Shown here: piece after piece, positions 44,880 to 54,079 of the stretch | How the letters are laid out: every line of letters starts with the position of its first letter | Numbering within the stretch: position 1 is the stretch's first letter | Assembly (NCBI RefSeq): GCF_000007345.1 | Contig: NC_003552.1 | Location: 558,001-622,000, forward strand | DNA from: Methanosarcina acetivorans C2A | GTDB lineage: Archaea > Halobacteriota > Methanosarcinia > Methanosarcinales > Methanosarcinaceae | Length of the DNA: 64,000 nt | Direction of reading: 5' to 3' | Notes under the pieces: generated by a model | The model's input: only the letters and a program-made list of their open reading frames with translations | The model's database searches: none | Told to the model about the DNA's origin: nothing | Translations under genes and position numbers: made by a program

Positions 44880-44953
44880 TGGGCCCGCTGAGATTCGAAC
44901 TCAGGACCTCCGCCGTGTGAAGGCGACGTCATAACCGTCTAGACCACGAGCCC
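44880..44953 (-). tRNA. tRNA-Val (anticodon CAC)
   Basis: Acceptor GGGCTCG pairs with CGGGCCC (seven pairs including one G-U), and the discriminator is A. The anticodon stem TCGCC/GGCGG encloses the loop TTCACAC, which gives anticodon CAC. The T arm is CTGAG-TTCGAAT-CTCAG. The 3' CCA is not encoded. It reads GTG valine codons. It is the only complete copy among seven related sequences in the window. Confidence 0.95.
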
Positions 44954-45201
44954 ATGAAATGAAATTGAAAACTAATAAGGGTTAAGCAACCATAAAATAG
45001 AACTTCTTATGTATAAGCTTATCGCTTGCAGGCTGTTTTTGGGCTTGCCCGGACCTGTTATGGGAGTACTTTTTTATCTTTTTGGCAAGGGGGTTTCGGT
45101 TTCTTTGTATATTTTAAGGGTTTTAAGTCCGGCGATAAAGTAAAGAAGTAAATAAGTAATAATGTTAATAACTATAGAAATTATTTAATTGTCTGGTTTG
45201 T

Positions 45202-45966
45202 ATGATAGAAATCCTGAAAATCCTCTTTACCATGCCGTTTTTGCTCTATGCGTGCTACACTGACCTGAAGGCACGCAGAGTTTCAAATAAGGTGTGGAAG
45301 TACATGCTTGCATCGGGGTCGGTATTTATAATCTATGAAGTTTTTACAGGAGGTGTTCCCTGCCTTAAGGCTCTTATTTTTTCTGGAGTTATTGTTTTCC
45401 TTTCGGTTTACATCCTTTTCCAGCTCGGAGCTTTCGGGGGCGGAGATGCAAAGGGGTTGATAGTGCTTTCTATCTTATTTCCGCTCTATCCGGTTTTCCA
45501 GTTCTCGGGAAAAGTCTATCCCCTGCTCGGGCTGCCTCCTATAGGGCTTTTTGCCTTCACGGTGCTGGAAAATGCTCTCCTGGTAACCGTTCTCGTGCCG
45601 CTCGGGATGTTCTGCTACAACCTCCTGCATTTCTCGTCCGGAATGCTCAAAAAACCCTTTTACATGTTTCTCGGATACAGGACTGATGTGTCCTCTCTGA
45701 AAAACAAGGAACATCTGGGTTTGCTTGAAAAGTTCGAGCTTGATGAAAACGGGGCTATCATCAGGAAGTTTGCACGGACAGGGCTCGATTTTGATGCAAA
45801 CCGGAAGCCTGAGCTCGAGGAATACGCAAAAAAAGGGCTTATCGAGAAAGAAGTCTGGGTTACTCCGGGCCTGCCTTTCATGCTCTCAATAACGGCAGGC
45901 TTTATAACCGCAGTCGTTTTCGGGGATTTAATCTTTTACGCCGTCGTCAGCTTTCTTGTGATCTGA
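45202..45966 (+). CDS. Archaeal type IV prepilin/preflagellin peptidase (A24 family)
   Basis: The 254-residue membrane aspartyl protease has Asp21 in YTDLKARRVSN and Asp82 in FGGGDAKGL, the two catalytic aspartates of the FlaK/PibD/TadV family. Six membrane helices are predicted (about 1-15, 33-50, 57-76, 86-105, 117-140, 225-252). A cytosolic loop of about 70 residues (FLGYRTDVSSLKNKEHLGLL to EKEVWVTPGLPF) separates helices five and six. The enzyme cuts class III signal peptides of pilins and archaellins. The gene begins the conserved genomic backbone to the right of the island. Confidence 0.9.
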   Translation: MIEILKILFTMPFLLYACYTDLKARRVSNKVWKYMLASGSVFIIYEVFTGGVPCLKALIFSGVIVFLSVYILFQLGAFGGGDAKGLIVLSILFPLYPVFQFSGKVYPLLGLPPIGLFAFTVLENALLVTVLVPLGMFCYNLLHFSSGMLKKPFYMFLGYRTDVSSLKNKEHLGLLEKFELDENGAIIRKFARTGLDFDANRKPELEEYAKKGLIEKEVWVTPGLPFMLSITAGFITAVVFGDLIFYAVVSFLVI

Positions 45967-46060
45967 ACAGGGATTTTCTTTTCTTTTTCCTGTCTCTCTT
46001 CTCTTCTTTACTTTTTCTATCTTCTTTCTTTTCTTTACTCTACTTTTTCGCCTTCTTTTT

Positions 46061-46648
46061 TCATCTTTTCTGCACGACAAGCAGCCCGTAGAGGATAGTT
46101 TCGGCAATCGGGGGTTTGTCAGGAGTGCCTTTTGCGATCCTTTCTTCGGGGTAACCGAGGTTTTCACAGGTATAGAGCTCGGCATCTATCTCAAGTTCTT
46201 TAAGAATTTCTGCAACCTCACGGGGGCCGAATGCCTCTTCCGGCAGCAGGAAAATGTTTCTTCCGTTCTTCAATTCCCGGATCAGTTCGGCTTTTGCAGG
46301 CTCAAAGTCCCTTCCGTGGGCTGTTATTGCACAGATGTTGGTCAGGTTCACTTTTGTTCGGGCACAGGCTGCCTGCATTGAAGAGATTCCGGGAATTACG
46401 GTATCTTTTTCCCCTGCAAATTTTCCAAGCCCGGAAAACATGGGGTCCCCTGTTGACAGGACAACTGAATCTGCAGGCAGGAGGTGGAGTGACTTATAGT
46501 CTTTAATCGTCTTTGCTTCGCAGGTGATATATTCCTGTGCGATTTCAAGGGCTCTTTTTGCCCCGTAAACCACCGATGCCTTCCTAATCGCCCTTATTCC
46601 TTCTTCCGTGAGCATACCGGGTCCGACTCCGACTCCTACCACAATCAT
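46061..46648 (-). CDS. cbiE: Cobalt-precorrin-7 (C5)-methyltransferase
   Basis: The 195-residue protein is an SAM-dependent tetrapyrrole methylase with the N-terminal IVVGVGVGPGMLTEEGIRAI, the STGDPMFSGLG segment and the central VIPGISSMQAACARTKVNLT. It methylates C5 in the anaerobic cobamide pathway. Only the CbiE half is present; in many bacteria it is fused to CbiT (CobL). It is downstream of cbiD in the same direction with a 132-base gap. Corrinoid proteins encoded at 57.7-60.6 kb need its product. Confidence 0.92.
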   Translation of the reverse strand: MIVVGVGVGPGMLTEEGIRAIRKASVVYGAKRALEIAQEYITCEAKTIKDYKSLHLLPADSVVLSTGDPMFSGLGKFAGEKDTVIPGISSMQAACARTKVNLTNICAITAHGRDFEPAKAELIRELKNGRNIFLLPEEAFGPREVAEILKELEIDAELYTCENLGYPEERIAKGTPDKPPIAETILYGLLVVQKR

Positions 46649-46780
46649 AGTTTTTCTTCCCCTCTGTCCGGTTCGAATTTCCGAGATCTTAGTCTCTGGA
46701 TTTTACTTTTAATTCAATTTATGGATTTAATTTCAATTCAAAGTCTCAATTTAGTTTTAATTCAATTTCCGAATTCGTTT

Positions 46781-47800
46781 TTATTTTCCGCTTTTGCTGT
46801 CCATAAGGACAGACCCGTCCCTGTCAATCACAACGATTCTTGCACCTTTGCCTTTCTCAACCGCCATTTCAAAAGCTTCTTTCAGGCGCTCGTGTTCCGG
46901 GGCTTTTTCAAGCATCTCAACAACGGTTGCATAGCCGCTGCCTTCCAGCATCTTTGGGTTTCCCCATTTCAGGACAAGGCCCGGAAGCCCGCAGATAATG
47001 ATGTCGCCTGAAGCGTTATCAAGCCCTTCCGAAATCCTGCTCCCGACCATAACAACAGTGTAATCGGGAAAGAGCATGTGAGAATACTTCATTCCTATCC
47101 GGCCCGTGGTCAGGACCACTTTATCCGTGCAGCGGATCAGGTCTCCTCTCATCTCTCCAAGGTGGTCGTTCCAGGGCTCGACAAAGCCTGTGCTCCCGAG
47201 GACCGAAATCCCGCCTTCGACTCCTATCCTGCTGTTCAAAGTCTCTTTTCCTATCCTTTCTCCCTCAGGGATCAAAATCGTGACCTCGGCACCCTTCAGG
47301 CCCAGCTCTTCGACGGCTTCCTGTACCGCAGCCCGGATCTGCTCCATGGGTTTCGGATTGATGGCCGGCTTTCCTTTTGGGACCTGAAGTCCGTCCCTTT
47401 TTACAATCCCTATGCCTTTTCCGCCCAGGATGCTGATCCCCTCGGCTTCTCTGGCTTCCCCTACAAATTCAAGCCCCCGGGTAACATCGGATTCATGGTC
47501 GTTAGGAATCTTCTTTACAACTGCACGCCCGGGAGAGGATTTGCTGACTTCAAGGTAAGCTCTCAGCCCTACCGGGGTGGGCACGGACACGCTGTCAACT
47601 GTTTTTTTAAGGGAGAGTACAGCTGCTTTTGCAGCGGCACTGGCTGTGGTTCCTGTTGTATATCCTCTCTTGAGCACGGACCCGTCACTCAGAATCACAA
47701 TCATCCCGGATGCTACGTTTTTTTCAAGTTCTTCCCTGGGCAGCCCACTACGGGCAATCCATTCTTCAGGGATCTTGAAATTGTTAACCGGATCTATCAT
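46781..47800 (-). CDS. cbiD: Cobalt-precorrin-5B (C1)-methyltransferase
   Basis: The 339-residue protein matches CbiD, starting with the conserved [20 protein letters not shown]. Other family segments are [40 protein letters not shown] and [20 protein letters not shown]. It methylates C1 in cobamide synthesis, immediately before ring contraction products are further methylated. A long spacer with an unusual G-run/hairpin element lies upstream (47801-48445). Confidence 0.95.
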   Translation of the reverse strand: MIDPVNNFKIPEEWIARSGLPREELEKNVASGMIVILSDGSVLKRGYTTGTTASAAAKAAVLSLKKTVDSVSVPTPVGLRAYLEVSKSSPGRAVVKKIPNDHESDVTRGLEFVGEAREAEGISILGGKGIGIVKRDGLQVPKGKPAINPKPMEQIRAAVQEAVEELGLKGAEVTILIPEGERIGKETLNSRIGVEGGISVLGSTGFVEPWNDHLGEMRGDLIRCTDKVVLTTGRIGMKYSHMLFPDYTVVMVGSRISEGLDNASGDIIICGLPGLVLKWGNPKMLEGSGYATVVEMLEKAPEHERLKEAFEMAVEKGKGARIVVIDRDGSVLMDSKSGK

Positions 47801-47954
47801 GGAAGAATACTCGGAGGTTTTTTATTATAAATGTATTGACCTGAAGCCTGGAAAAGAGCCCGAAGAGCCTCAATAAAACAAAACTGATACTTATGAAATC
47901 CCAGCAGGCTTTCTATGCAAACCCTGAAAAAAAGCCTGGGTCCGGATAAGGGTC

Positions 47955-48014
47955 AGTTCTTGAAAAAACAATTCTTGAAAAAACGATTCTTGAAAAAACG
48001 ATTCTTGAAAAATA
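47955..48014. repeat. Four tandem copies of a 15-bp unit
   Basis: The unit is (A/G)(A/G)TTCTTGAAAAAAC, with the last copy ending AAAAT. The array lies in the spacer upstream of cbiD. Confidence 0.8.
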
Positions 48015-48067
48015 CCATAAAAGACCATAAAACAGTGTAAACATCACAGGATAATATAGAAAAAAGT

Positions 48068-48233
48068 GGCATCATTCCAGAGGTGGGGATTTGTTCGTTT
48101 TTCCGGAAGTTGGGGTATTTCTCTTGGGGTTCGAATGGGGGGTACCATTCTGTTGGGGTGTTTGGGGGGTTGGTGTGTAAAAAATAGTCTTACGGAATGA
48201 TGCCTTTCAGATGTCAGGTGGGTACTGACATCT
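48068..48233. other. G-run element closed by an 11-bp inverted repeat, plus a second hairpin
   Basis: GGCATCATTCC (48068-48078) and GGAATGATGCC (48194-48204) are perfect inverted copies. Between them the plus strand has six runs of four to six G at 48085, 48112, 48126, 48137, 48155 and 48164. A second hairpin AGATGTCA/TGACATCT (48209-48216, 48226-48233) follows. The minus strand, which is the transcribed sense for cbiD, is correspondingly C-rich. It may form a quadruplex in DNA, be a mobile non-coding element, or act in mutL termination or cbiD regulation. Confidence 0.55.
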
Positions 48234-48445
48234 ACCTCTAAATTTCCAGTTATATTATATAAATCTATAGGAAAAAAATGGTAGGTTTCCAGTGGAAATC
48301 CCTTCGAACCTCTTCATAGGTAATTTTCAGTATTCTTCCCACTCACTCCATCGAAAGATTACGTTTGGTGTGGACAGTACTTTCCTCTGGGCAGTTATTT
48401 TTCCCGGGTATTTTTTACTTTTTACTTTTTTCCGGGGGAGGTTGT

Positions 48446-50416
48446 TTACTGGGTTCTTGCAAACATGCGGTCCAGTTCACCTTTCGTAAAGGTTATCACT
48501 GTTGGTCTCCCGTGCGGGCAGGAGTAGGGACTTTCAGCGGCTTTGAGCTGTTCTATCAACTCTTCCATCTGCCTTGTGTTGCAGGCTGCCCCTCCTTTGA
48601 TTGCTGCTCTGCAGGCAAGGGTCTTGCTAACTTTTTCTGAGATCCCGGTGTCTTTTTTGACCTTCCCTTCAGCCAGCAGATCCGATATCACGTCATGGAT
48701 TACGCCTGTGTCCTCAAGCCTTCCGAAAACCTCGGGGACAAAGGTCACGACATAAGTATTGTCCCCAAATTCCGAGATCCCGAAACCGTATTCCTCCAGG
48801 TGGGGGATGTATTCCTCCATCAACACCCTTTCTTTGGGGGTAAGTTCGATCATCACAGGAGTGATCAGTTCCTGCACCCTGGCTTTTTTCGTCCTCAGGA
48901 CCTGCTCGTAAAGGACTCTTTCATGGGCCGCATGCTGGTCGATTATCACAAGGTCTTCCCCTTTTTCGGCAAGGATATACATTTTGGAGACCTGACCTAT
49001 GATCCGCAGGTCTTCGAGAAGGTCAGTGTTTGCTTTCGGTTTCAGCTTCTGACTTTGCTTCTCCTCTGCCTTTATTCTTTCATTTACCTTCTCCTCTTCT
49101 TTTTTACTTGCCGGCTCTACTTTCTTCAAGCCATCCTGAATTCCTGCCTTTCCGTCAGAATCAAGCAGGCGTTCGGATTTCTTCAGCCTTCTCTCCGTAT
49201 CCTTTATCGGATAAGTGTAAGCTTCGGATTTTTCTTTCAGGAGCCTGCTGTTCTCAGATACCTTTGCTTCCTCTCGAACCCCGATTTCCTTTCCAGCTGC
49301 CTTCTCCGGCAGGGTTGCAGGGGTTTCTTGAGGCTGAATTTTTTCTGATAATCCGGGGTCTTCAAAGGTTTTCTGAAGCCTTTTTCCTTCCTTTTCCCTG
49401 ACCTCGGGGGCAAGCCCGTGTTCCGAAAGGACCTTTTCAACTGCGCGGATAACTGCATCCCCTACTTCTTTTTCCCGGCTGAACCGGACTTCGGCTTTGC
49501 GGGGATGTACGTTTACGTCTACTTCTTCAGGGTTAAGGGTCAGAGCAAGCACTGCCACAGGATAGCGGCCTTTAGGAATCTTTGTGTAGTATCCTTCGCG
49601 GACAGCCATGTTAATAGCTCTGGAAGTTACAGGGCGCGTGTTTACGAAAACATAAAGCTGATCACTTCCACCCCTGTTGGTTTCAGGTTTTGAGACATAT
49701 CCCCGGATTTCAAAGTCTTCTGTCCTGTACTCAAGGGGCAGCATTGAGCGGGCAGTATCAGGCCCGAGAAGGTTTACCAGGCTTTTGAAAAGGTCACTTG
49801 AGCCCGTACTTCTTATTACCGGCTTTCCTTCGCTTAACAGGGTAAAGGAAATTCCGGGATTTGCAAGGGCAAGCCTTGTTACGGTATCCGTGATGTGGGC
49901 AAGCTCGGTCCGGTCGCTTTTCAGGTACTTTCGCCTTGCAGGGGTGTTGTAGAAGAGCTCTTTTACGTATACCGAGGTTCCGGGAGCCGTGCCCGCATCC
50001 GATGTTTCCTGAACCTTCCCTCCGTGGATGACCAGTTTTGTGCCGGTAAGCTCTTCAGGGGGACGGGTAAGGATTTCTACCTTTGCAATGGCGGTAATCG
50101 AAGCAAGGGCTTCTCCCCTGAATCCCATTGTTGAGACCGTATCTAGGTCTTCGATCCTCGTGAGTTTGCTTGTTGCGTGTTTTTCATACGAGAGTAGAGC
50201 ATCGGCTTTGCTCATCCCGCATCCGTTGTCCCGGATAAGGATGGAATGTTTTCCTCCCTTCTCAACTTCGATGCGAATTTCCGTGGCTCCTGCGTCTATT
50301 GAGTTGTCCACTAGCTCTTTTACTACAGATGCCGGGCGTTCTATTACCTCACCGGCTGCGATTTTATTTATCGTGTCCCTGTCAAGAATCCGGATTTTAT
50401 TTCCCTGCTCTTCCAT
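48446..50416 (-). CDS. mutL: DNA mismatch repair protein MutL
   Basis: The 656-residue protein has the GHKL ATPase domain (about 1-330; IAAGEVIERPASVVKELVDN, DNGCGMSKADALLSYEKHAT, GFRGEALASI). A charged linker (about 335-460, rich in Glu and Lys) precedes the dimerisation/endonuclease domain. That domain contains DQHAAHERVLYE, the DQHA(X)2E(X)4E metal site, plus ACRAAIKGG and CPHGRPT. It is therefore the nicking type of MutL found in organisms without MutH. It lies downstream of mutS in the same direction. The pair is bacterial-like and thought to have been acquired by an ancestor of Methanosarcina. Confidence 0.97.
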   Translation of the reverse strand: MEEQGNKIRILDRDTINKIAAGEVIERPASVVKELVDNSIDAGATEIRIEVEKGGKHSILIRDNGCGMSKADALLSYEKHATSKLTRIEDLDTVSTMGFRGEALASITAIAKVEILTRPPEELTGTKLVIHGGKVQETSDAGTAPGTSVYVKELFYNTPARRKYLKSDRTELAHITDTVTRLALANPGISFTLLSEGKPVIRSTGSSDLFKSLVNLLGPDTARSMLPLEYRTEDFEIRGYVSKPETNRGGSDQLYVFVNTRPVTSRAINMAVREGYYTKIPKGRYPVAVLALTLNPEEVDVNVHPRKAEVRFSREKEVGDAVIRAVEKVLSEHGLAPEVREKEGKRLQKTFEDPGLSEKIQPQETPATLPEKAAGKEIGVREEAKVSENSRLLKEKSEAYTYPIKDTERRLKKSERLLDSDGKAGIQDGLKKVEPASKKEEEKVNERIKAEEKQSQKLKPKANTDLLEDLRIIGQVSKMYILAEKGEDLVIIDQHAAHERVLYEQVLRTKKARVQELITPVMIELTPKERVLMEEYIPHLEEYGFGISEFGDNTYVVTFVPEVFGRLEDTGVIHDVISDLLAEGKVKKDTGISEKVSKTLACRAAIKGGAACNTRQMEELIEQLKAAESPYSCPHGRPTVITFTKGELDRMFARTQ

Positions 50417-50615
50417 CTTTTCTTCAACCTGCTCTTCAGCTTACTTTCCGGTTTGCCCTTCCGTCATTTCTTCAATCTGCTCTCTCATCCGTTCTTCAAT
50501 CTTCTATTCTATCTGCTCTTCTGCCTGCTTCCCATCTGTTTTTCCACCTGACTTTAAATCTGTTCCTCTATTCCTTTTTCTAACCTATTCCATTCCTTTT
50601 TTTAACCTGTTTCTT

Positions 50616-53318
50616 TTAGCCGAGCAGCTTTTTCAGCTCATGAAGTTTGTTCAGGGCTTCTATTGGCGTCATCTCATCCGGGTTAACCTTTTTCAGGGCA
50701 GCTTCCACAGGGCTCAGCCCCTTCGCCTTCTCTGAACTTCTGCTTCCGCTGCCTGGGTCGAAAAGCAGCATCTGGGTATAGCGAGCTGTTGCCTTGCTTT
50801 TCTTCTTTTTCCCGTTTTCGCCGTCCTCGGCTTCTTCAAGCACGTTTTCCCTTTCAAGTTCCTTCAGGATCTCATTTGCCCTTTCGATAACCTTTTCCGG
50901 GACTCCGGCAAGCCTTGCAACGTGGATTCCGTAACTCCGGTCTGTTGCTCCGGGAACGATTTTCCGCAGGAAAACCAGCTCATGCCCGTCTTCTTTTACT
51001 GCAATATGATAATTTTTGACCCGCTTCAATTTCTCTTCAAGAGCTGTGAGCTGGTGATAGTGGGTTGCAAAAAGAGCCCTTATTCCAACCTTTCCCCTGT
51101 TGTGCAGGAACTCAACAACGGCTTTTGCGATGCTGTATCCGTCGTATGTGCTCGTCCCCCTGCCGATTTCGTCAAGCAGTACAAGGCTTTTCGGGCTTGC
51201 ATTATTCAGGATATTTGCAAGCTCCACCATTTCGACCATAAAAGTGCTCTGCCCGCTTGCAAGGTCATCAAAAGCTCCTATCCTTGTAAAGACCTGGTCT
51301 ATTATGCCTACGGAAGCGTAAGAAGCCGGGACAAAGGAGCCCACCTGGGCCATAATTGCAATAAGAGCTGTCTGGCGCATATAGGTGGACTTTCCTGCCA
51401 TGTTCGGGCCGGTAACAAGCAAAAACTGGTTTTCCTTGCAGTCCATTTCGGTATCATTAGGCACAAAGCCTCCCGATACGGTACTTTCGACTACCGGATG
51501 CCTTCCGTCTCTTATGAGAATCTTGCAGTCTTCGGTAAGCTGCGGGCGTGTATAGTTGTTGTTTTCCGTAGCCTCGGCAAGGCTTGCAAGGACATCCAGG
51601 GTTCCTATTCTTTCCGCGGTTTCCTGGAGTTCCCTTGAACGGGCTGAAAGGGTTCGTGTGATTTCGGCAAAGATTTCGTATTCCAGAGCCACTGCTTTTT
51701 CGTTTGCTGTCAGGATAAGGCTTTCTTTTTCTTTAAGCTCGGGGGTAAAGAAACGCTCGGCATTGGCCATTGTCTGCTTTCTTATGTAATCTTCAGGCAC
51801 CTGGCTGCTGTTTGCATGGGTAACCTCGATATAATACCCAAAGACTTTATTGTATCCGACTTTCAGGGACTTGATCCCGCTTCGTTCTCTTTCTTTTTGC
51901 TGGAAAGCCGCAATCCACTGTTTGCTGTTGCTTGAAATATCCCGGAGTTCGTCGAGTTCCGGGCTGTATCCGGATTTTATCATTCCTCCTTCCCGGACGG
52001 ATACAGGGGGTTCATCCATGATTGCTATTTCGATCATCTCAGCCAGTTCTTCCAGTTCGGAAAAGGATGCAAGCCCTTCTGCAATCTCTTTTAACATTTC
52101 GAACCTGGCTTTTTCCAGCAGGGAGTCCCGGAGGGAGGGAACAACGCCCAGAGATTTCTTCAGGGCTACGAGGTCTCGAGCACTGGCGTTTCCGTATACT
52201 ATCCTCCCTACCAGGCGTTCGATATCCCTTACATCTGAGAGCCAGTCCCTTATATCGTAGCGGAGCAGCGAGTCTTCTGCGAGTTCTTCTATCGCATCCA
52301 GCCTGGGGTTGATTTTTTCCACGGAAAGAAGGGGCTTTAAAAGCCATTTTTTCAGTGTGCGGTTCCCCATAGGAGTTCTTGTGCAGTTCAGGGTCCTGTA
52401 AAGGGAATTTTCGTCTCCTTCATCTCTCACGTTTTTTACGATTTCGAGGTTGCGCAGGGTAATCGAGTCAAGGATCATGAACTCGGTGTTTGAGTAGGTC
52501 CTGAGGGTGTTGATATGGGTAAGATCCCTCATCTGTGTGGTTTTTGCATACTCAAGGGCGGCCCAGGCCGAGTAAACTGCAAACTCCAGTTTTTGACAGC
52601 CCATGCCCTCGAGGGTTGCAACCCCGAAATGGGTTTTTAATTTTTCTCCGGCTTCCTCGGTTCCGAAAACCTCGGGAGCAAATTCCTGCACAATTGTATG
52701 CTCCCTTAACTTGCCTGTAAGCTCCGAATTCCCGTACAGGGAAGGAGGCAGGATACATTCTGCAGGATGCATGCGGGCAAGTTCGCTGAGGAGTTTGTCA
52801 AAGTTTTCCGAGTCCGTAAACTGGGTTGTAAGGAACTCCCCTGTCGAGATGTCGAGGAAGGAGATTCCGAATTCCATTTCTTTTTCTCCGTTCTTTCCGG
52901 ATTTTCCGCCTTCTCTTCCTGCAACTGCCATGAGGTAATTGTTTGAGGCATCCGAAAACATGGAAGAATCTATTGCCGTCCCCGGTGTTACAACCCTGAC
53001 AACCCCCCGCTTCACAACGCCTTTTGCCTTTTTCGGGTCTTCGAGTTGTTCACAGATGGCTACCTTGTACCCCTTATTTATCAGCCTGGGCAGGTAGGTG
53101 TCAATGGCATGGTAGGGAATCCCTGCAAGCGGCATTCTCTCCCCTGTTCTGTCCTTTCCCCGAGCTGTCAGGGTAATTTCAAGTTCCTTTGCAATGGTTT
53201 TTGCGTCCTCCCCAAAAGATTCGTAGAAATCTCCCATCCTGAAGAAGATAAGGGTATCAGGGTATGCCTGCTTGGCTTCGTAGTACTGGCGCATTGCAGG
53301 GGTCATTATTTCTGTCAT
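50616..53318 (-). CDS. mutS: DNA mismatch repair protein MutS
   Basis: The 900-residue MutS1 protein has the N-terminal mismatch-binding domain with the Phe-x-Glu motif (IFFRMGDFYESFGEDA). Connector, core and clamp domains follow. The ATPase domain has Walker A GPNMAGKSTYMRQ near residue 638, Walker B (LVLLDEIGRGTSTYDG) and the signature SGQSTFMVEM. A C-terminal helix (TPIEALNKLHELKKLL) may allow tetramer formation. mutL follows with a 199-base gap. It recognises mispaired bases and recruits MutL. Confidence 0.97.
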   Translation of the reverse strand: MTEIMTPAMRQYYEAKQAYPDTLIFFRMGDFYESFGEDAKTIAKELEITLTARGKDRTGERMPLAGIPYHAIDTYLPRLINKGYKVAICEQLEDPKKAKGVVKRGVVRVVTPGTAIDSSMFSDASNNYLMAVAGREGGKSGKNGEKEMEFGISFLDISTGEFLTTQFTDSENFDKLLSELARMHPAECILPPSLYGNSELTGKLREHTIVQEFAPEVFGTEEAGEKLKTHFGVATLEGMGCQKLEFAVYSAWAALEYAKTTQMRDLTHINTLRTYSNTEFMILDSITLRNLEIVKNVRDEGDENSLYRTLNCTRTPMGNRTLKKWLLKPLLSVEKINPRLDAIEELAEDSLLRYDIRDWLSDVRDIERLVGRIVYGNASARDLVALKKSLGVVPSLRDSLLEKARFEMLKEIAEGLASFSELEELAEMIEIAIMDEPPVSVREGGMIKSGYSPELDELRDISSNSKQWIAAFQQKERERSGIKSLKVGYNKVFGYYIEVTHANSSQVPEDYIRKQTMANAERFFTPELKEKESLILTANEKAVALEYEIFAEITRTLSARSRELQETAERIGTLDVLASLAEATENNNYTRPQLTEDCKILIRDGRHPVVESTVSGGFVPNDTEMDCKENQFLLVTGPNMAGKSTYMRQTALIAIMAQVGSFVPASYASVGIIDQVFTRIGAFDDLASGQSTFMVEMVELANILNNASPKSLVLLDEIGRGTSTYDGYSIAKAVVEFLHNRGKVGIRALFATHYHQLTALEEKLKRVKNYHIAVKEDGHELVFLRKIVPGATDRSYGIHVARLAGVPEKVIERANEILKELERENVLEEAEDGENGKKKKSKATARYTQMLLFDPGSGSRSSEKAKGLSPVEAALKKVNPDEMTPIEALNKLHELKKLLG

Positions 53319-53640
53319 TTTTCAACTCACTGTAAGCCTTGAATCTTTAATATCCGCAATTAGATCTATATCCACAATTAGATCCACAGTTAAATTTCTT
53401 AGTATATAATTCTCCAAATCAGGAACAATACCTGAATCTGGAGCAGGAACCTTGAATAAACGGTTGGTTATTTTAGTGGTTGGATATTTTAGTTAAGCAG
53501 CATGCTTCCTTCCAGCATACGAGTTTGAGCATTAGCTCGGACCTAATTTGAGTATTAGTTTGAACCTCAGTTTGAGTACCAGCCTGAACATCATTTCGAA
53601 GATCAGTTTAAAATACTATGTCTTTATCTTGAATCATGCT
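53319..53640. promoter_or_regulatory. Divergent intergenic region upstream of mutS
   Basis: No gene is seen. The stretch 53510-53620 has repeated GAGTATTAG/GAGCATTAG and AGTTTGA(A/G)C(C/A)T motifs, a short degenerate repeat. A TATA-like element for mutS was not clear. Confidence 0.4.
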
Positions 53641-53651
53641 TCTTATATATA
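53641..53651 (+). promoter_or_regulatory. TATA box of the zinc-ribbon gene
   Basis: TCTTATATATA matches the archaeal box A. It predicts transcription from about 53670 and a leader of roughly 25 bases that ends with AAAGGAGGG. Confidence 0.6.
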
Positions 53652-53695
53652 ATTAACAATTCGGGATTGTAAGCCTTATCAAAGGAGGGATTGCT

Positions 53696-54079
53696 CTGAG
53701 CCGGGAAAAATTAGTTGAAGTCTGTCCAGTCTGCGGAAACGCCGATATTTACTATGAGGTTGGAGGATATGTAGGTTCAGTATACCACTGCAAGGAGTGC
53801 GGATATGTCGGAGCTTTTGTTGTTGAGGCTAATGAGGAAATGATTGAGAAAATAAAAGAAACGTATAAGCGGGAAAAGAGAAAGGAAAAGAAAGAGGAAG
53901 AGGAAAAGGAAGAGGAAAAGGATAAGGAAGAGGGAGAGGAAGAGGAAAAGGATAAGGAAGAGGGAGAGGAAGAGGAAAAGGATAAGGAAGAGGGAGAGGA
54001 AGAGGAAAAGGATAAGGAAGAGGAAGAGGAAAAGGAAACCGAAGATAAAATGGAAGAGGGGGAAGAGGAAAAGGAATAA
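53696..54079 (+). CDS. Zinc-ribbon protein with acidic repeat tail, probable CTG start
   Basis: The 127-residue protein reads SREKLVEVCPVCGNADIYYE, VGGYVGSVYHCKECGYVGAF, VVEANEEM and then a Lys/Glu tail. Two CxxC pairs (CPVC, CKEC) form a zinc ribbon. The tail carries four decapeptide repeats (EEEEKDKEEG). No ATG, GTG or TTG lies in frame before the zinc ribbon. AAAGGAGGG (53681-53689) places a CTG at 53696 at the ideal distance, so CTG is the likely start; an ATT at 53690 is too close. The next ATG, at 53840, would remove the whole zinc ribbon. Function is unknown. The minus-strand open frames here are only antisense to the repeats. Confidence 0.75.
   Translation: MSREKLVEVCPVCGNADIYYEVGGYVGSVYHCKECGYVGAFVVEANEEMIEKIKETYKREKRKEKKEEEEKEEEKDKEEGEEEEKDKEEGEEEEKDKEEGEEEEKDKEEEEEKETEDKMEEGEEEKE
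53911..54030 (+). repeat. Four copies of a 30-bp in-frame tandem repeat
   Basis: The unit is AGAGGAAAAGGATAAGGAAG, then AGGGAGAGGA. Copies start at 53911, 53941, 53971 and 54001. The first three are identical and the last has one change. It encodes an EEEEKDKEEG-type peptide, a highly charged helix. Confidence 0.9.

Noticed and set aside
48068-48233. Cobalamin riboswitch upstream of cbiD
   Set aside because: The B12-box core motif is not seen, and the element is mainly G-runs with simple inverted repeats; riboswitches of this class are not expected in methanogens.
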